Of a stretch of 48,723 bases of DNA, positions 25,598 to 37,980 are shown piece by piece. Below the pieces are notes generated by a model, which saw nothing but the letters and a program-made list of their open reading frames with translations, was not told the DNA's origin and searched no databases. The DNA lies in the NCBI GenBank assembly GCA_035712245.1, contig DASTBC010000136.1, positions 1 through 48,723 of the forward strand, in the 5' to 3' direction. Source of the DNA: Candidatus Eisenbacteria bacterium. Its GTDB lineage: Bacteria; Eisenbacteria; RBG-16-71-46; SZUA-252. Numbering within the stretch: the first letter of the stretch is position 1; each line of letters opens with the position of its first letter. Made by a program: the position numbers and the translations under genes.

Positions 25598-27886
25598 GTG
25601 AACGAGCGACGAATCTCGCGGTACCGCCTGCTCGAGCGTCTCGGCGAGGGCGGGATGGGGACCGTGTACCGCGCCAGGGACGAGCGCCTGGAACGCGACG
25701 TGGCGGTCAAGGTCCTGCGTTCCGCCGTCCGCGAGGACGAGGAAGCCCGCAAGCGGTTCCGCCGCGAGGCGAGCGCGCTCTCGCGCCTCAGCCACCCGTC
25801 GATCAACACCGTGCTCGACTTCGACTCGGAGAACGGGACCGACTTCCTGGTGCTGGAGCTGGTCGACGGAAAGCGCCTCGACCAGGTCCTGCGCGAGGGA
25901 CCGCTCCCCGCGGACGAGCTGCTCCGGATCGGAATCGAGATGGCCGACGCGCTCGCCGCCGCCCACGAGGAAGGCGTGGTCCATCGCGACCTGAAGCCCG
26001 CGAACGTCATGATCACGTCGCGCGGAGGCCTGAAGCTCCTCGACTTCGGGCTCGCCCTCCTCGCCCCGTGCCACACGGTCCCCGCCGAGACCCACTCCAT
26101 CACCGAGGCGGGAGTCGTCGTGGGGACGATCGCCTACATGGCGCCCGAGCAGCTCATGGCCGGGAGCGTGGACCAGCGGGCCGACCACTACGCGCTGGGC
26201 GCGATCCTCTTCGAGATGGCGGCGGGTCGCCTCCCGTTCACGGCGACCGCGGCCACCGCGCTCATGAACGAGGTCCTCCACCGTCCCGCGCCGCGGGTCG
26301 AGACCTTCGGCAGGCCGGTTCCTCCGGGGTTCTCCGCTCTCGTGGCCGAGCTCCTCGAGAAGGACCCCGCCCGCCGGCCCGCCAAGGCGGGGACCATCGT
26401 CGAGCGGCTCCGTGCGATCCGCGCGCAGGCCCCGGGAGAGCCGCCGCGCAAAGCGGACGTCGGCGGTGCCGCCGCTCCGGGCCTCGCCGCGCCCGGCCGC
26501 ATCCGCTCCCTCGTCGTGCTCCCGCTCGTCCATCTCTCCGGCGATCCCGAGCAGGAGTACTTCGCCGACGGCATGACCGAGGCGCTGATCACGGACCTCG
26601 CCCAGATCGCCGACCTCCGGGTGGTCTCCCGCACGTCGGCGATGCGGTACAAGGGCACGAGCAAGCCGCTCCCCGAGATCGCCCGGGAGCTCCAGGTGGA
26701 CGCCGTCGTGGAAGGAACGGTCGCCCGATTTGGGGACCGCGTTCGTATCACGGCGCAGCTCATCGACGCGACGACCGACCGCCATCTCTGGGCGCGCGCC
26801 TACGAGCGCGATCTCCGGGACGTGCTCGGGCTGCAGGGAGAAGTCGCGGCCGCGATCGCGGGGGAGATCCGGGTTCGCATCGAGCCCCAGGTCCAGAAGA
26901 AGCTCTCGCGCGAGCGTCGGGTGGACCCGCGGGCCTATGAGTCCTATCTCCGCGGCCGCTATCACTGGAACCGGCGGAGCGCGGACGGCATCCGGCGCGG
27001 GATCGAGCACTTCCAGGAAGCGATCGACCGCGATCCCGCGTACGCCCCCGCCTATGCGGGACTGGCCCAGGCCTACGACACGCTGGGCTCCTACAGCTTC
27101 CTCCCGCCCGGTGAGGCGTTCTCGCTCGCGCGCGCCGCCGTGACCCGCGCCCTCGAGCTGGACGAGTCCCTCCCGGAGGCGCACGTCGCGTGGGGAGGCG
27201 TTCTCCAGAGCCACCTCTGGGACTGGCCCGGCGCCGAGGCGGAGTTCCGCCGCGCGCTCGACCTCGATCCGAATCTCGCCGGGGCCCACCACTGGTACTC
27301 CGACTTCCTCATGGCGATGGGACGATCGGAGGACGCGATCGCGAGCGCGCGCCGCGCGGCCGAGCTGGATCCGCTCCATCTCGCGATCAACATGACCCTC
27401 GGCGCGGCGTACTTCTACGGACGGCGCTACGAGGAAGCCGTGGAGCAGCAGCGCAGGACGCTCGATCTCGATCCCTCGTTCGCCCCGGCGCACCGGAGCA
27501 TGGGCGGAGCGTTCGAGCAGCTCGGGCGCTACGACGAGGCGATTGCCGAATTTCGGAAGGGCGCCGCGCTCTCGGACGATCTCTACGCGACCTCACTCCT
27601 CGCGCACGCGTACGCGGTGTCGGGAAGGAAGGAGGAAGCATGGGTCCTTCTGGAGGAGCTGGAGGAAGCGGAGGCGAGAGATCGCTTCGTGTCGCCGTAC
27701 TCCCTGGCCGCCGTGTATGCCGGACTGGGGAACGCGAACCGCGCCTTCGAGCTCCTGAACCGCGCGTTCCACTCGCGGGACCGGGGGATGGTGTTCCTCT
27801 ACGTGGCCCCGAGGTTCGATCCGCTCCGTGCCGATCCCCGCTTCACCGATCTCCTCCGGCGCATGAAGTTTCCCGGCTGGACGTGA
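25598..27886 (+). CDS. Ser/Thr protein kinase with FlgO/TolB-N-like and TPR domains
   Basis: A 762-residue protein. Hanks-type kinase at about 9-280: glycine loop [12 protein letters not shown] Lys K38, E56, catalytic HRDLKPAN (D130), DFG 148-150, and TIAYMAPEQ. Then a domain at about 305-430 ([20 protein letters not shown], then [13 protein letters not shown]) typical of adenylate-cyclase/TPR proteins, then at least six TPRs up to about 720. There is no membrane span between kinase and TPR parts, so it is probably cytosolic. GTG 25598 follows GGAG. All catalytic residues are intact. Its 3' end overlaps the convergent methyltransferase gene by 44 bases. Confidence 0.94.
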   Translation: MNERRISRYRLLERLGEGGMGTVYRARDERLERDVAVKVLRSAVREDEEARKRFRREASALSRLSHPSINTVLDFDSENGTDFLVLELVDGKRLDQVLREGPLPADELLRIGIEMADALAAAHEEGVVHRDLKPANVMITSRGGLKLLDFGLALLAPCHTVPAETHSITEAGVVVGTIAYMAPEQLMAGSVDQRADHYALGAILFEMAAGRLPFTATAATALMNEVLHRPAPRVETFGRPVPPGFSALVAELLEKDPARRPAKAGTIVERLRAIRAQAPGEPPRKADVGGAAAPGLAAPGRIRSLVVLPLVHLSGDPEQEYFADGMTEALITDLAQIADLRVVSRTSAMRYKGTSKPLPEIARELQVDAVVEGTVARFGDRVRITAQLIDATTDRHLWARAYERDLRDVLGLQGEVAAAIAGEIRVRIEPQVQKKLSRERRVDPRAYESYLRGRYHWNRRSADGIRRGIEHFQEAIDRDPAYAPAYAGLAQAYDTLGSYSFLPPGEAFSLARAAVTRALELDESLPEAHVAWGGVLQSHLWDWPGAEAEFRRALDLDPNLAGAHHWYSDFLMAMGRSEDAIASARRAAELDPLHLAINMTLGAAYFYGRRYEEAVEQQRRTLDLDPSFAPAHRSMGGAFEQLGRYDEAIAEFRKGAALSDDLYATSLLAHAYAVSGRKEEAWVLLEELEEAEARDRFVSPYSLAAVYAGLGNANRAFELLNRAFHSRDRGMVFLYVAPRFDPLRADPRFTDLLRRMKFPGWT

Positions 27887-28604
27887 GAGCCTTCGGAAGC
27901 CGCGCGAGAAGCGCCTCGTCCTCGCGGCGGACGTAGAGCGCGTTCACGTCGTTCGCGCACGCGAACCGGTAGCCGCGCTCGATGAGGTACGGCTCCCAGG
28001 TCTTGGGAGACGATCCCTCCAGTCCCCGGGGGTGATAGACGCGATACTCGATGAGGAGCACGACCGGACGGAACCGCTCCCAGTCGTTGCTCCGGATCAC
28101 CTCGTCCTCCAGTCCCTCCGTGTCGATCGAGAGGAAGTCGATCCTCCTCCCGCCGGCGTGCTCCCCGAGGATGTCGCGAAGCGGAAGGACCGGGATCTCG
28201 TGCGTCCTCGCGATCCGGTGCCCGGGGAACGCGGCGCACCGCTCCGCCTCCTCGCGACGGAAGGTGGAGAGCGTGGGCGGTTCCATTTCGTAGAACGTGA
28301 GCGTCCCGCGCGTCCCCGCCACGCCGACGTTCAAGGTCACGTCGCGGGGACGAAGCGCGCGGAAGCGGTCCGCCCGCGCCGGGATCGGCTCGATGTCGAT
28401 GCCCGACCATCCCCGGTCGTAGAAGTGGCGCGTGTTGCTGAGCTCGGTCGGATCGTACGCGCCGACGTCGACGTAGAAGCCGCGGTCGGACGGGAAGAGC
28501 GCGCGGAGGAGGCGGTCCTCGCCGGCCTGCGAGTAGTAGCGGAGGGACGGTGGGAGGAGACGGCGCGAGAGGACCGTGAGGGCCCTGTGGACCTTGGCCT
28601 TCAG
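27843..28604 (-). CDS. FkbM family methyltransferase, probable CTG start
   Basis: SAM-dependent methyltransferase of about 253 residues. Family motifs: YYSQAGEDRLLRALF, GFYVDVGAYDP (SAM loop), SNTRHFYDRGWSGIDIEP, and IDFLSIDTEGLEDEVI. The first in-frame ATG/GTG/TTG is GTG 28340, which would remove the whole SAM-binding half. The conserved frame runs unbroken up to CTG 28604, which overlaps the ftsB stop (CTGA) and has GGAAGAG 8 bases upstream. I therefore take CTG 28604 as start. FkbM enzymes O-methylate sugars or secondary metabolites; the target is unknown. Third gene of an eno-ftsB-fkbM operon. Confidence 0.85.
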   Translation of the reverse strand: MKAKVHRALTVLSRRLLPPSLRYYSQAGEDRLLRALFPSDRGFYVDVGAYDPTELSNTRHFYDRGWSGIDIEPIPARADRFRALRPRDVTLNVGVAGTRGTLTFYEMEPPTLSTFRREEAERCAAFPGHRIARTHEIPVLPLRDILGEHAGGRRIDFLSIDTEGLEDEVIRSNDWERFRPVVLLIEYRVYHPRGLEGSSPKTWEPYLIERGYRFACANDVNALYVRREDEALLARLPKALTSSRETSCAGGDR

Positions 28605-28968
28605 CGCGCGGTCTCTTCCGGCTCCTGATACCGGTAGAGCGTCTCGCCCTCGCGCACGAGGTGGAACCGCTCGCGCGCGACGCGCTCCTCGAGGAGCGGA
28701 TCCGCGGCCTGCGCCTTCCGTCGCTCTTCCAGCTGGTGCACGCGGACGGCCAGATCGATCTTCTGCGCTCGTAGCTCCTCGGTCTCGTGGCGGATGGCCA
28801 GGATGCGCAGGAGTCCGGTGTCGCTCAGCACGAACGTGTAGACGAGGAACGCCGCTCCGAGGAGCGCGGCCGCGACGAGCGCCTTGCGCCGCTCCGGGCT
28901 CTCCGGAGGCCGGCGTCTCAGGAATCGCCTGGCCGGCGGGGAGGCCGGGCTCTGATACGCCGGGCGCA

Positions 28969-28969
<1 letters not shown>
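28601..28969 (-). CDS. ftsB: FtsB/DivIC-like septum formation initiator
   Basis: A 122-residue bitopic membrane protein of the FtsB/DivIC family, part of the FtsQLB divisome complex. A basic Pro/Arg-rich cytoplasmic N-terminus is followed by one transmembrane helix (LVAAALLGAAFLVYTFVL, about 35-53) and a coiled coil (about 60-95, HETEELRAQKIDLAVRVHQL) ending in the family motif ERFHLVREGETLYRY. The ATG at 28969 shares one base with the eno stop (TGATG). Linkage of ftsB to eno is the common bacterial order and supports the assignment. Confidence 0.92.
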
Positions 28970-31659
<2,690 letters not shown>

Positions 31660-31679
<20 letters not shown>

Positions 31680-33138
31680 AGTGGGGACGCGGATCTCCGC
31701 GACCCCTGTCCTGATTCCCATCGCCGGGCTCATGCTCCTGACGCTGCTCGCCCTCACCGCCGGCCGCGCGGCCGGCCAGTCGGGCTCGCGCGGAACCACG
31801 GCCCCCGATACGTCGGGCGGGTTCCGCGTCCGGGTGGTGGAAGATGGCCGGACGGTCCGGACCGAGGAGGAGCGCCAGCGCCAGATCGCGGAGAAGGCGC
31901 ACAAGGCGGCGAAGGCGCAGGTCCCCCAGCCGCCGGACGTGCCGGGCGGACCCGGCGTGCCGGACGTCCCCGAGCCTCCGGACATCGACTACGACGCGGG
32001 CGACAACGCGATCGTTCGGTTCGGAGAGGACATCACGATCCCCGCGGACAAGGTGATCGACGGCGACGTCGTCGCGATCGGCGGGAACGTGATCGTCTAC
32101 GGCCGTGTGAAGGGAGACTGCGTCTCGGTCGGCGGCACGGTCGACGTGCGCGGGAACGGTGTCGTGGAAGGAGACGCCGTGTCGATGGGCGGCGGCGTGA
32201 GCACGAGCGACTCCGGCACCGTGTCGGGGAGCAACGTGTCGCTCGGGACGCCGTTCGAGCGGGACGACCGTTTCTGGCCGATGGTCGGCTTCTTCGGCGC
32301 GATGGGGACCGGGTTCTGGATCTTCCAGGCCCTGGTGAAGCTCGCCCTCACCGTGTTCTTCGCGTGGGTCGCGCTCCTCCTCGCGAGGGACCGGATGGTC
32401 TACGCCGCGGACGTGATGTACCGGCAGTTCGGACGCTCGTTCCTGTGGGGGCTCGCGGGATTCGCGGGGTCCCTGGTGGCGCTCCCCGCCGGGATCATCA
32501 CGATCGTCCTGGTCACGGCGATCGCCGTCGCGATCCTCGCGATCACGATCATCGGGATCCCGGTCGCGATCCTGCTCCTCGTCGCCATGGTGCTCGGCAT
32601 CATCGGCCTGGTGCTCGCCCTCCTCGTCGCGGCGTTCCTGGGCTTCCTGAACGGGGCGATGTTCCTGGGACAGCGCGTGCTCGGCCGCGATTCGGAGCGC
32701 GGGCGGAAGCCGCTCCTCGCGATCCTCGTCGGCGCCGCGCTGCTCGCGGTGATCCAGATCGCCGGGAAGCTGATCAGCCTCGTCGGGTTCGTGGTGTTCC
32801 ATCCCATCGCGATCGCGCTCGGCATCGCGGCGGGCGCGCTCGCCGTCATCCTGACGATCGCCGGGTTCGGCGCGATGGTCATGACGCGCTTCGCCTCGGG
32901 TCCCCGGGGCGAGGGAGCCCTGGGGTCGCAGTGGTGGCCGCCGTCGCGGGGCGGCGGTGTCGAGGCCAAGGTCGTCGTCGGCACGGAATCGTCGGCCACG
33001 GAAGCGGACCTCGTCCGCGGCACGTCGAAGACCGTGGGAGGCGAGCCCCACCCCACGGGAGGGCAGGGCACGGTGGCCCCGCCAGGGCAGGCCCGGCCGC
33101 CCGGCGCGCCGCCGGACGGCTCCTCGGACGCTCCCTAG
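31660..33138 (+). CDS. Bactofilin-like polytopic membrane protein
   Basis: A 492-residue protein and probable member of the sigma/anti-sigma operon (overlaps the anti-sigma gene by 20 bases; ATG 31660 with AAGGAGGT). Order: signal or anchor segment (about 15-40), Pro-rich linker, then at about 120-190 right-handed beta-helix turns of the bactofilin type (VIDGDVVAIGGNVIVYGRVK, GDCVSVGGTVDVRGNGVVEG), then six or more transmembrane helices from about 205 to 415, and a Pro/Gly-rich tail. Likely an envelope-stress or cell-shape protein under the ECF sigma factor; inference from context. Confidence 0.82.
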
Positions 33139-33139
33139 A

Positions 33140-33832
33140 TCAGGGCCTCGCGAACGGAGGCGCCGCGGCGAGACGGGCGGGGCGGAAGCGCTCGCTCTTC
33201 TCGAGGTCGGTGCGGTCCCCGAGACCGGAGAGGTTGACCGCGAGATCCATGAGGTAGCCCGGCACGCCGCGCGCCTCGCCCTCGGGCCCCGGGGACTCTC
33301 CGGCGAGCCAGTCCTCGATCTCCCCGATGTCCTCGGCCGCGACCGGCCGGATGGTGGCCCTCACGGAGACATAGTACGAGCCGGAGGTGTCCAGGGCGGC
33401 CACCGAGGCCACGGGGAGCCGGTACGCCTGGAAGAGGGCCCCGCGGACGGCCTCGAGGGACGCGACGGCGCTCGAACGGGGCGGACTCGCGCCCGTGCGG
33501 ATCCGGTAGGACTTCGCCCACTCGTCGTACACCACCTTGTGCTCGCTCTTGATCGCGAGCACGAGCTTGTCGAACCAGAATGCCCGCCGTTTCCAGAGAC
33601 CCACCTCGAACGACACCGTTGCCGGCATCCCGAGCTCGAGCGTCTCCGTGAGTCGCGGCGTGAACGGCCGGTCCACGCGATACGTGACGCAGACGGCGCC
33701 GGCCACGATCTCGACCGGACCGACGGCGATCTCCATGTCGTCCGCGCGTACGGGCACGGGAAGGAGGAGAAGCGCGGCGAGCGCGAGTCCGATGGTTCGG
33801 ATCCGGCGGGATGAGGAGCGTGGCTTCATCAT
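33140..33832 (-). CDS. DUF4390 domain exported protein
   Basis: A 230-residue protein with an N-terminal export signal (IGLALAALLLLPVPVRA, after a basic stretch) and one DUF4390 domain (about 30-200; TLELGMPATVSFEVGLWKRR, GSYYVSVRATIRP). The function of the family is unknown; it is often next to NtrY/NtrX-type genes. ATG 33832 directly abuts the stop of the barrel gene upstream; ATG 33829 is an equal alternative. Its stop lies one base from the stop of the convergent bactofilin-like gene. Confidence 0.85.
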   Translation of the reverse strand: MMKPRSSSRRIRTIGLALAALLLLPVPVRADDMEIAVGPVEIVAGAVCVTYRVDRPFTPRLTETLELGMPATVSFEVGLWKRRAFWFDKLVLAIKSEHKVVYDEWAKSYRIRTGASPPRSSAVASLEAVRGALFQAYRLPVASVAALDTSGSYYVSVRATIRPVAAEDIGEIEDWLAGESPGPEGEARGVPGYLMDLAVNLSGLGDRTDLEKSERFRPARLAAAPPFARP

Positions 33833-35047
33833 CTAGAACGTGCCTCCGAGGCGGACTCCCACCCGGATGGCCGCGTCGGAGCGCTGCAGGTTTCGCGCGG
33901 CCGTGACCGCGAGGGGTCCCTCCGCGATACGCACCCCAATACCGCCGTCGAGGACGAACTGTTGGCGGGAGAGATTGTCCTTGCCGAACCACGCCATGCC
34001 CCAGTCCAGGAACCCGAAGGCCCAGACGTTCTTCCGCGCGAGCAGGTAGTACTCGGCGTTGGCGAGGAGGAACTGGTCCCCGGAGTACCGCTTGAAGTCC
34101 TGGCCGCGGAGCGTGCTGATGCCGCCCAGGTCCCACACCTTCTGCGAGGGGAGCGTCCCCGTCAGGGTCGAGCCCCCCACGAGCCGGGCGCGCGCGTCCT
34201 GTTTCCGGGAGAGCCGGATCCGCGTGGCCGCCGTTCCGCGAACCCTGCCGTACTCGAAGTCGCCGTGCACGGGGTCGCCCGCGCGCTCGTAGGTGAGCGA
34301 TCCGCGCGTGCCGCCGTCCGACGGAATCGACGCGGGGCCGATCCGGACCGTCCCCGAGAGGACGCCGTCCTGTCCCTCGTCGACGGCCGGATTCTCGCGG
34401 AACCGGTCGTCGGCGCCGAAGAGGGAGACGTTGGCCTCATTGGGGAGGGAGCGCTGTTCTTCCACGCGCACGTCCGCGCGGACCGAGACATCGTACCCGG
34501 GCTCCCAGATCGCCCGGACCTCGAATCCCTCGGACTCGTAGTAGTCGCGGTAGTCGGTGCGCGCCAGGAGCGCGAAGATCGTGTTCTCGACCTCGTCCAC
34601 GATCCACGCGTCCTCGGTGGCGGTGCGGCGGTACGCGGCGCCCCCGGCGCGGAACCGCACGGGATCGCCGAGCGGCGCTTCCAGCCCGCCCTCGAGGAGG
34701 AGCCGCTCGCGCGAGAACGCGTACGTGGCCTTGACGTAGACGAGCGGATCGGGCGTGCGGTCCATGCGCACCGCGAGCCCGGCCGTCGGGGTCGGGCCGT
34801 CGACGCGGTTGTAGCGGAAGTTGTAGATGGGGTTGAGACGCGCCTCGTCGGGGATCGTGGCGAGGGTTTCCCAGTCCGTGGACTGGAAGGTTGGCGCCGG
34901 AGCCGGCGGGGGCGCGGGCGTGAGTGCGGCGGTCGAGTCGGCGGGCTGGGCGAAGAGTTGGGCGGGGCTGGCCTGCAACCACCCGGTGACAAGCAACACC
35001 CACGCGACGAGCGACGCCGGGAGTCGCGCCGCCTGCGGGCGGCGCAT
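33833..35047 (-). CDS. BamA/TamA-type (D15-like) outer-membrane beta-barrel protein
   Basis: A 404-residue exported protein: signal peptide (LPASLVAWVLLVTGWLQASP), Pro/Ala linker, then about 340 residues of alternating beta strands. Late strands contain the D15-type pattern LGGISTLRGQDFKRYSGDQFLLANAEY and the chain ends in an aromatic residue (GVRLGGTF), the usual outer-membrane barrel signal. POTRA domains are absent, so it is shorter than BamA. ATG 35047 is chosen because the signal peptide begins there. It is between the NtrC-like regulator and the DUF4390 gene in one minus-strand operon. Confidence 0.85.
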   Translation of the reverse strand: MRRPQAARLPASLVAWVLLVTGWLQASPAQLFAQPADSTAALTPAPPPAPAPTFQSTDWETLATIPDEARLNPIYNFRYNRVDGPTPTAGLAVRMDRTPDPLVYVKATYAFSRERLLLEGGLEAPLGDPVRFRAGGAAYRRTATEDAWIVDEVENTIFALLARTDYRDYYESEGFEVRAIWEPGYDVSVRADVRVEEQRSLPNEANVSLFGADDRFRENPAVDEGQDGVLSGTVRIGPASIPSDGGTRGSLTYERAGDPVHGDFEYGRVRGTAATRIRLSRKQDARARLVGGSTLTGTLPSQKVWDLGGISTLRGQDFKRYSGDQFLLANAEYYLLARKNVWAFGFLDWGMAWFGKDNLSRQQFVLDGGIGVRIAEGPLAVTAARNLQRSDAAIRVGVRLGGTF

Positions 35048-35064
35048 GGATGGGCGCCGCGATA

Positions 35065-36408
35065 TCACTCGCGCACGAGTCCGTATCTCTTGATCTTCCG
35101 GTGCAGGTACCCTCGATCCATGCCGAGCCGGCGCGACGCCTCGGTGACGTTCCACTGGCACTGCTTCAGCGTGGCGAGGATCGTGTCCCGCTCCGCCTTG
35201 TCGCGCGCCGCCTTGATCTCGCTGGGCGGGCCCTCGTCCGCGTCGGCGGGAAGCACCTCCTCCACCTCCGCGAGGCCGATCGTCTCCCCCTCGGTCATGA
35301 TGAGGAGCCGCTCGACCAGGTTCTTCAGCTCGCGGACGTTGCCGGGCCAGCCGTACTTCGTGAGACGGTCCAGCGCTTCCCGGGTGAAGAGGCGCGCGGG
35401 ACGCCCGTGCTCCTTGCAGAAGCGCTCGGCGAAGTGCGCGATGAGGAGCGGAATGTCCTCGGGCCTCTGGCGGAGCGGAGGCAGATGGACGGGGACGACG
35501 TTCAGCCGGTAGAAAAGATCCTCGCGGAACCGGCCGGCCTCGATCTCGGCGGGGAGATCCTTGTTGGTCGCGGCCACGATGCGGGTGTCCACCGAGATCG
35601 TGCGCGTGCTCCCGAGCCGCTCGATCTCGCCGGTCTCGATCGCCCGAAGGAACTTGGCCTGCGTCTCGAGACTCATGTCGCCGACCTCGTCGAGGAAGAG
35701 CGTCCCCTGGTCGGCGGCCTCGAGGCGTCCTCGCTTCATCTGCGTGGCGCCCGTGAACGCGCCCTTCTCGTACCCGAAGAGCTCGCTCTCGACGAGATCC
35801 TTGGGGAGCGCGGCGCAGTTCAGCTTCTCGAACGGACCGCGCGCGCGGGCGCTCCCGCGATGGATGGCCCGCGCGATGAGCTCCTTGCCCGCGCCGCTCT
35901 CGCCCGTGATGAGCACCTTGGCGTCGGTGCGCGCGACCTTCGCGATCTCCGCGCGGACGTGCTCGAGGGCCCCGCTCTTCCCGACCATCTCGTCGCCGCC
36001 CGCCTGCGCTCGGAGGCGCTCGTTCTCCCGCTGGAGCGCCTTCAGCTCGAGGGCGCGCTCGACGGTGACGAGGAGCCGGTCCGGGCCGAACGGCTTCTCC
36101 ACGAAGTCCGCGGCCCCGAGCCGGATCGCCTTCACCGCCTCCTCGATCGTGCCGTGTCCCGACATGACCACCACGGGAAGATCCGGATGCGAGGCCTTCG
36201 CGCTCTCGAGAAGCGCGAGGCCGTCCTTTCCGGGCAGGCGAAGGTCGGTGATCAGGAGTCCCACGCGCTCCTTGGACAGGAGGCGCTCCGCCTCGTCCGC
36301 GTTCGGCGCGGTGAGCACGTCGTAGTGACGCTTCAGGCTCGCGGACGTCTCGAGGAGGACGGAGGGCTCGTCGTCCACGACGAGGACGCGCGTCTTGGGC
36401 CCGTTCAC
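35065..36408 (-). CDS. NtrC-family sigma-54-dependent response regulator
   Basis: A 447-residue regulator: receiver (1-120, phospho-acceptor D55 in LLITDLRLPGKDG), AAA+ ATPase (about 140-370; GESGAGKE Walker A, the sigma-54 contact loop GAFTGA in YEKGAFTGATQ, GTLFLDEVGD Walker B) and a Fis-type HTH at the end (NVTEASRRLGMDRGYLHRKI). Works with the kinase encoded just upstream, to which it is joined by a GTGA overlap. Activates sigma-54 promoters; no clear -24/-12 site is seen near it. Confidence 0.96.
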   Translation of the reverse strand: MNGPKTRVLVVDDEPSVLLETSASLKRHYDVLTAPNADEAERLLSKERVGLLITDLRLPGKDGLALLESAKASHPDLPVVVMSGHGTIEEAVKAIRLGAADFVEKPFGPDRLLVTVERALELKALQRENERLRAQAGGDEMVGKSGALEHVRAEIAKVARTDAKVLITGESGAGKELIARAIHRGSARARGPFEKLNCAALPKDLVESELFGYEKGAFTGATQMKRGRLEAADQGTLFLDEVGDMSLETQAKFLRAIETGEIERLGSTRTISVDTRIVAATNKDLPAEIEAGRFREDLFYRLNVVPVHLPPLRQRPEDIPLLIAHFAERFCKEHGRPARLFTREALDRLTKYGWPGNVRELKNLVERLLIMTEGETIGLAEVEEVLPADADEGPPSEIKAARDKAERDTILATLKQCQWNVTEASRRLGMDRGYLHRKIKRYGLVRE

Positions 36409-37964
36409 GCCTCCTCCGGCTCGCGGTCCGTGGCGGCGACGAGCGAGAGCCAGGCGCGCGTTCCCAGGCCGGGGCTCGATTCCATTCCGAAGTGGCCTCC
36501 GTGCTGCTCCACGATGCGCTGGACCAGGGTGAGTCCCAGTCCGCTTCCCGTCGACTTGGTGGTGAAGCCCGGATGCACGGCGCGCTCGAGGGTCGCGGGG
36601 TCCATTCCCGGGCCCGTGTCCTCGACCTCGAGGACCAGGCCCGTGCCCTTTCCGTCCTCCGCGCGCACGCGCAGCGTGACCACTCCCTTGTCTCCGAGCG
36701 CCTCGGTCGCGTTCTTGATCAGATTGACGATGACGCGCTGGATCTGGCCCGCGTCGGCCCAGGCTAAGGGAACGGGTCGCTCCACCTCAACGCGGAATTC
36801 GATCGGCGACGATCCCCGGTAGAGCCGAGCCGCGTCCTCCACCAGATCGCCGAGGTCCGTCGGCGCGAACTTCGGCTCGGGGAGCTGCGCCACCGCGGAG
36901 AACGACGTGGCGAACTCCTGGAGCGAGCGCACCTCGCGAAGGATCGAGTCGGCGTTCTCGGCGACCACCTCGGGACGCGGCAGCTCGGGGCGCCGCGCCT
37001 CCTCGCGCAGCCTCTGGAGCGCGAACTGGATCGGCGTGAGCGGGTTGCGGATCTCGTGCGCCACGGCGCGCGCCACCTCGCGCCAGGCGGCGAGCCGCTC
37101 GGCGCGCAGGAGCGCGCGGCGCGACGTCCGGATCTCGTCCACCATCCGGTTGAACGAGGTGGCGAGATAGCGCACCTCGCGCGTTCCGGACGGGGTCACG
37201 CGATGCGCGAGATCCCCTTGCGACACCTTCTCCATCGCGGTCTGGAGGTCGAGGACGGGGCGCGCCACGCTGCGCGAGACGATGTACGCGAGCGCGAAGC
37301 TCACGATTCCGAGCACGAGGCTCCAGAGCGCGGCGAAGATCCAGAGACTCCGCTGGGAGAGCCAGGTGTAGACACCCAGTCGCCGGTACATGGAGAGGTT
37401 CTTCTGGAGGGCCATGATCTCGGAGCTGATCTCGGGATCGAGCTGATAGCCCGCGAGGATCACGTGGCTCGCGTCCACGGACGCGACGCCGCTCACCTGC
37501 CGTGGCGCGTCGTCACCGGAGACGAGGCCCCCTTCCGCGAGCGCCCGGCGGATCGACTCGAGCTCCGGCTGGGGGAGCGTGATCCTCGGGCCGAGCCTGG
37601 CGCCGAAGAGCCGCTCCGCCGTGTCTCCGACGCGGTAGACCGCCACGTAGTCGAGGCCGCGGCCCCGCGCCTCGTCGCGAAGCGTGCGCTCCAGGTCCGC
37701 GAAATTCCCGGCGGTCACGAGCCGTCGCGTCTCCGGATCCAGCGCCAGCACGTCGGCGTGCTGTCTCGCGTCGCTCGCGAGCCGCTCGATCCCGCCGCGA
37801 ATCACCTCGAGCGACTGGGAGAGGGCGCGCTCCGTCTCCGGATTCTTGAGCGCGGAGAGGCTCCGAGCGAGGTACTGCGTGACGAACCAGGTGAGCCCGA
37901 GCGACGGGACGAGCGCGACGACGAAGAAGAGCGCGAGGAGGCGGCCCCGTAGGGTGCCCATCAT
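36405..37964 (-). CDS. NtrY-like membrane sensor histidine kinase
   Basis: A 519-residue kinase partner of the NtrC-like regulator. Two transmembrane helices (8-28 and about 206-230) enclose a periplasmic sensor of about 175 residues with no recognised ligand motif. HAMP at about 231-283, HisKA with H303 in AVAHEIRNPLTPIQ, HATPase with NLIKNATEALGDKG and STGSGLGLTLVQR. ATG 37964 (MMGTLRGRLL) is used since the helix starts here. It lies 16 bases after rlmN. Confidence 0.95.
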   Translation of the reverse strand: MMGTLRGRLLALFFVVALVPSLGLTWFVTQYLARSLSALKNPETERALSQSLEVIRGGIERLASDARQHADVLALDPETRRLVTAGNFADLERTLRDEARGRGLDYVAVYRVGDTAERLFGARLGPRITLPQPELESIRRALAEGGLVSGDDAPRQVSGVASVDASHVILAGYQLDPEISSEIMALQKNLSMYRRLGVYTWLSQRSLWIFAALWSLVLGIVSFALAYIVSRSVARPVLDLQTAMEKVSQGDLAHRVTPSGTREVRYLATSFNRMVDEIRTSRRALLRAERLAAWREVARAVAHEIRNPLTPIQFALQRLREEARRPELPRPEVVAENADSILREVRSLQEFATSFSAVAQLPEPKFAPTDLGDLVEDAARLYRGSSPIEFRVEVERPVPLAWADAGQIQRVIVNLIKNATEALGDKGVVTLRVRAEDGKGTGLVLEVEDTGPGMDPATLERAVHPGFTTKSTGSGLGLTLVQRIVEQHGGHFGMESSPGLGTRAWLSLVAATDREPEEA

Positions 37965-37980
37965 GGGTGCCGCGCGCCCG

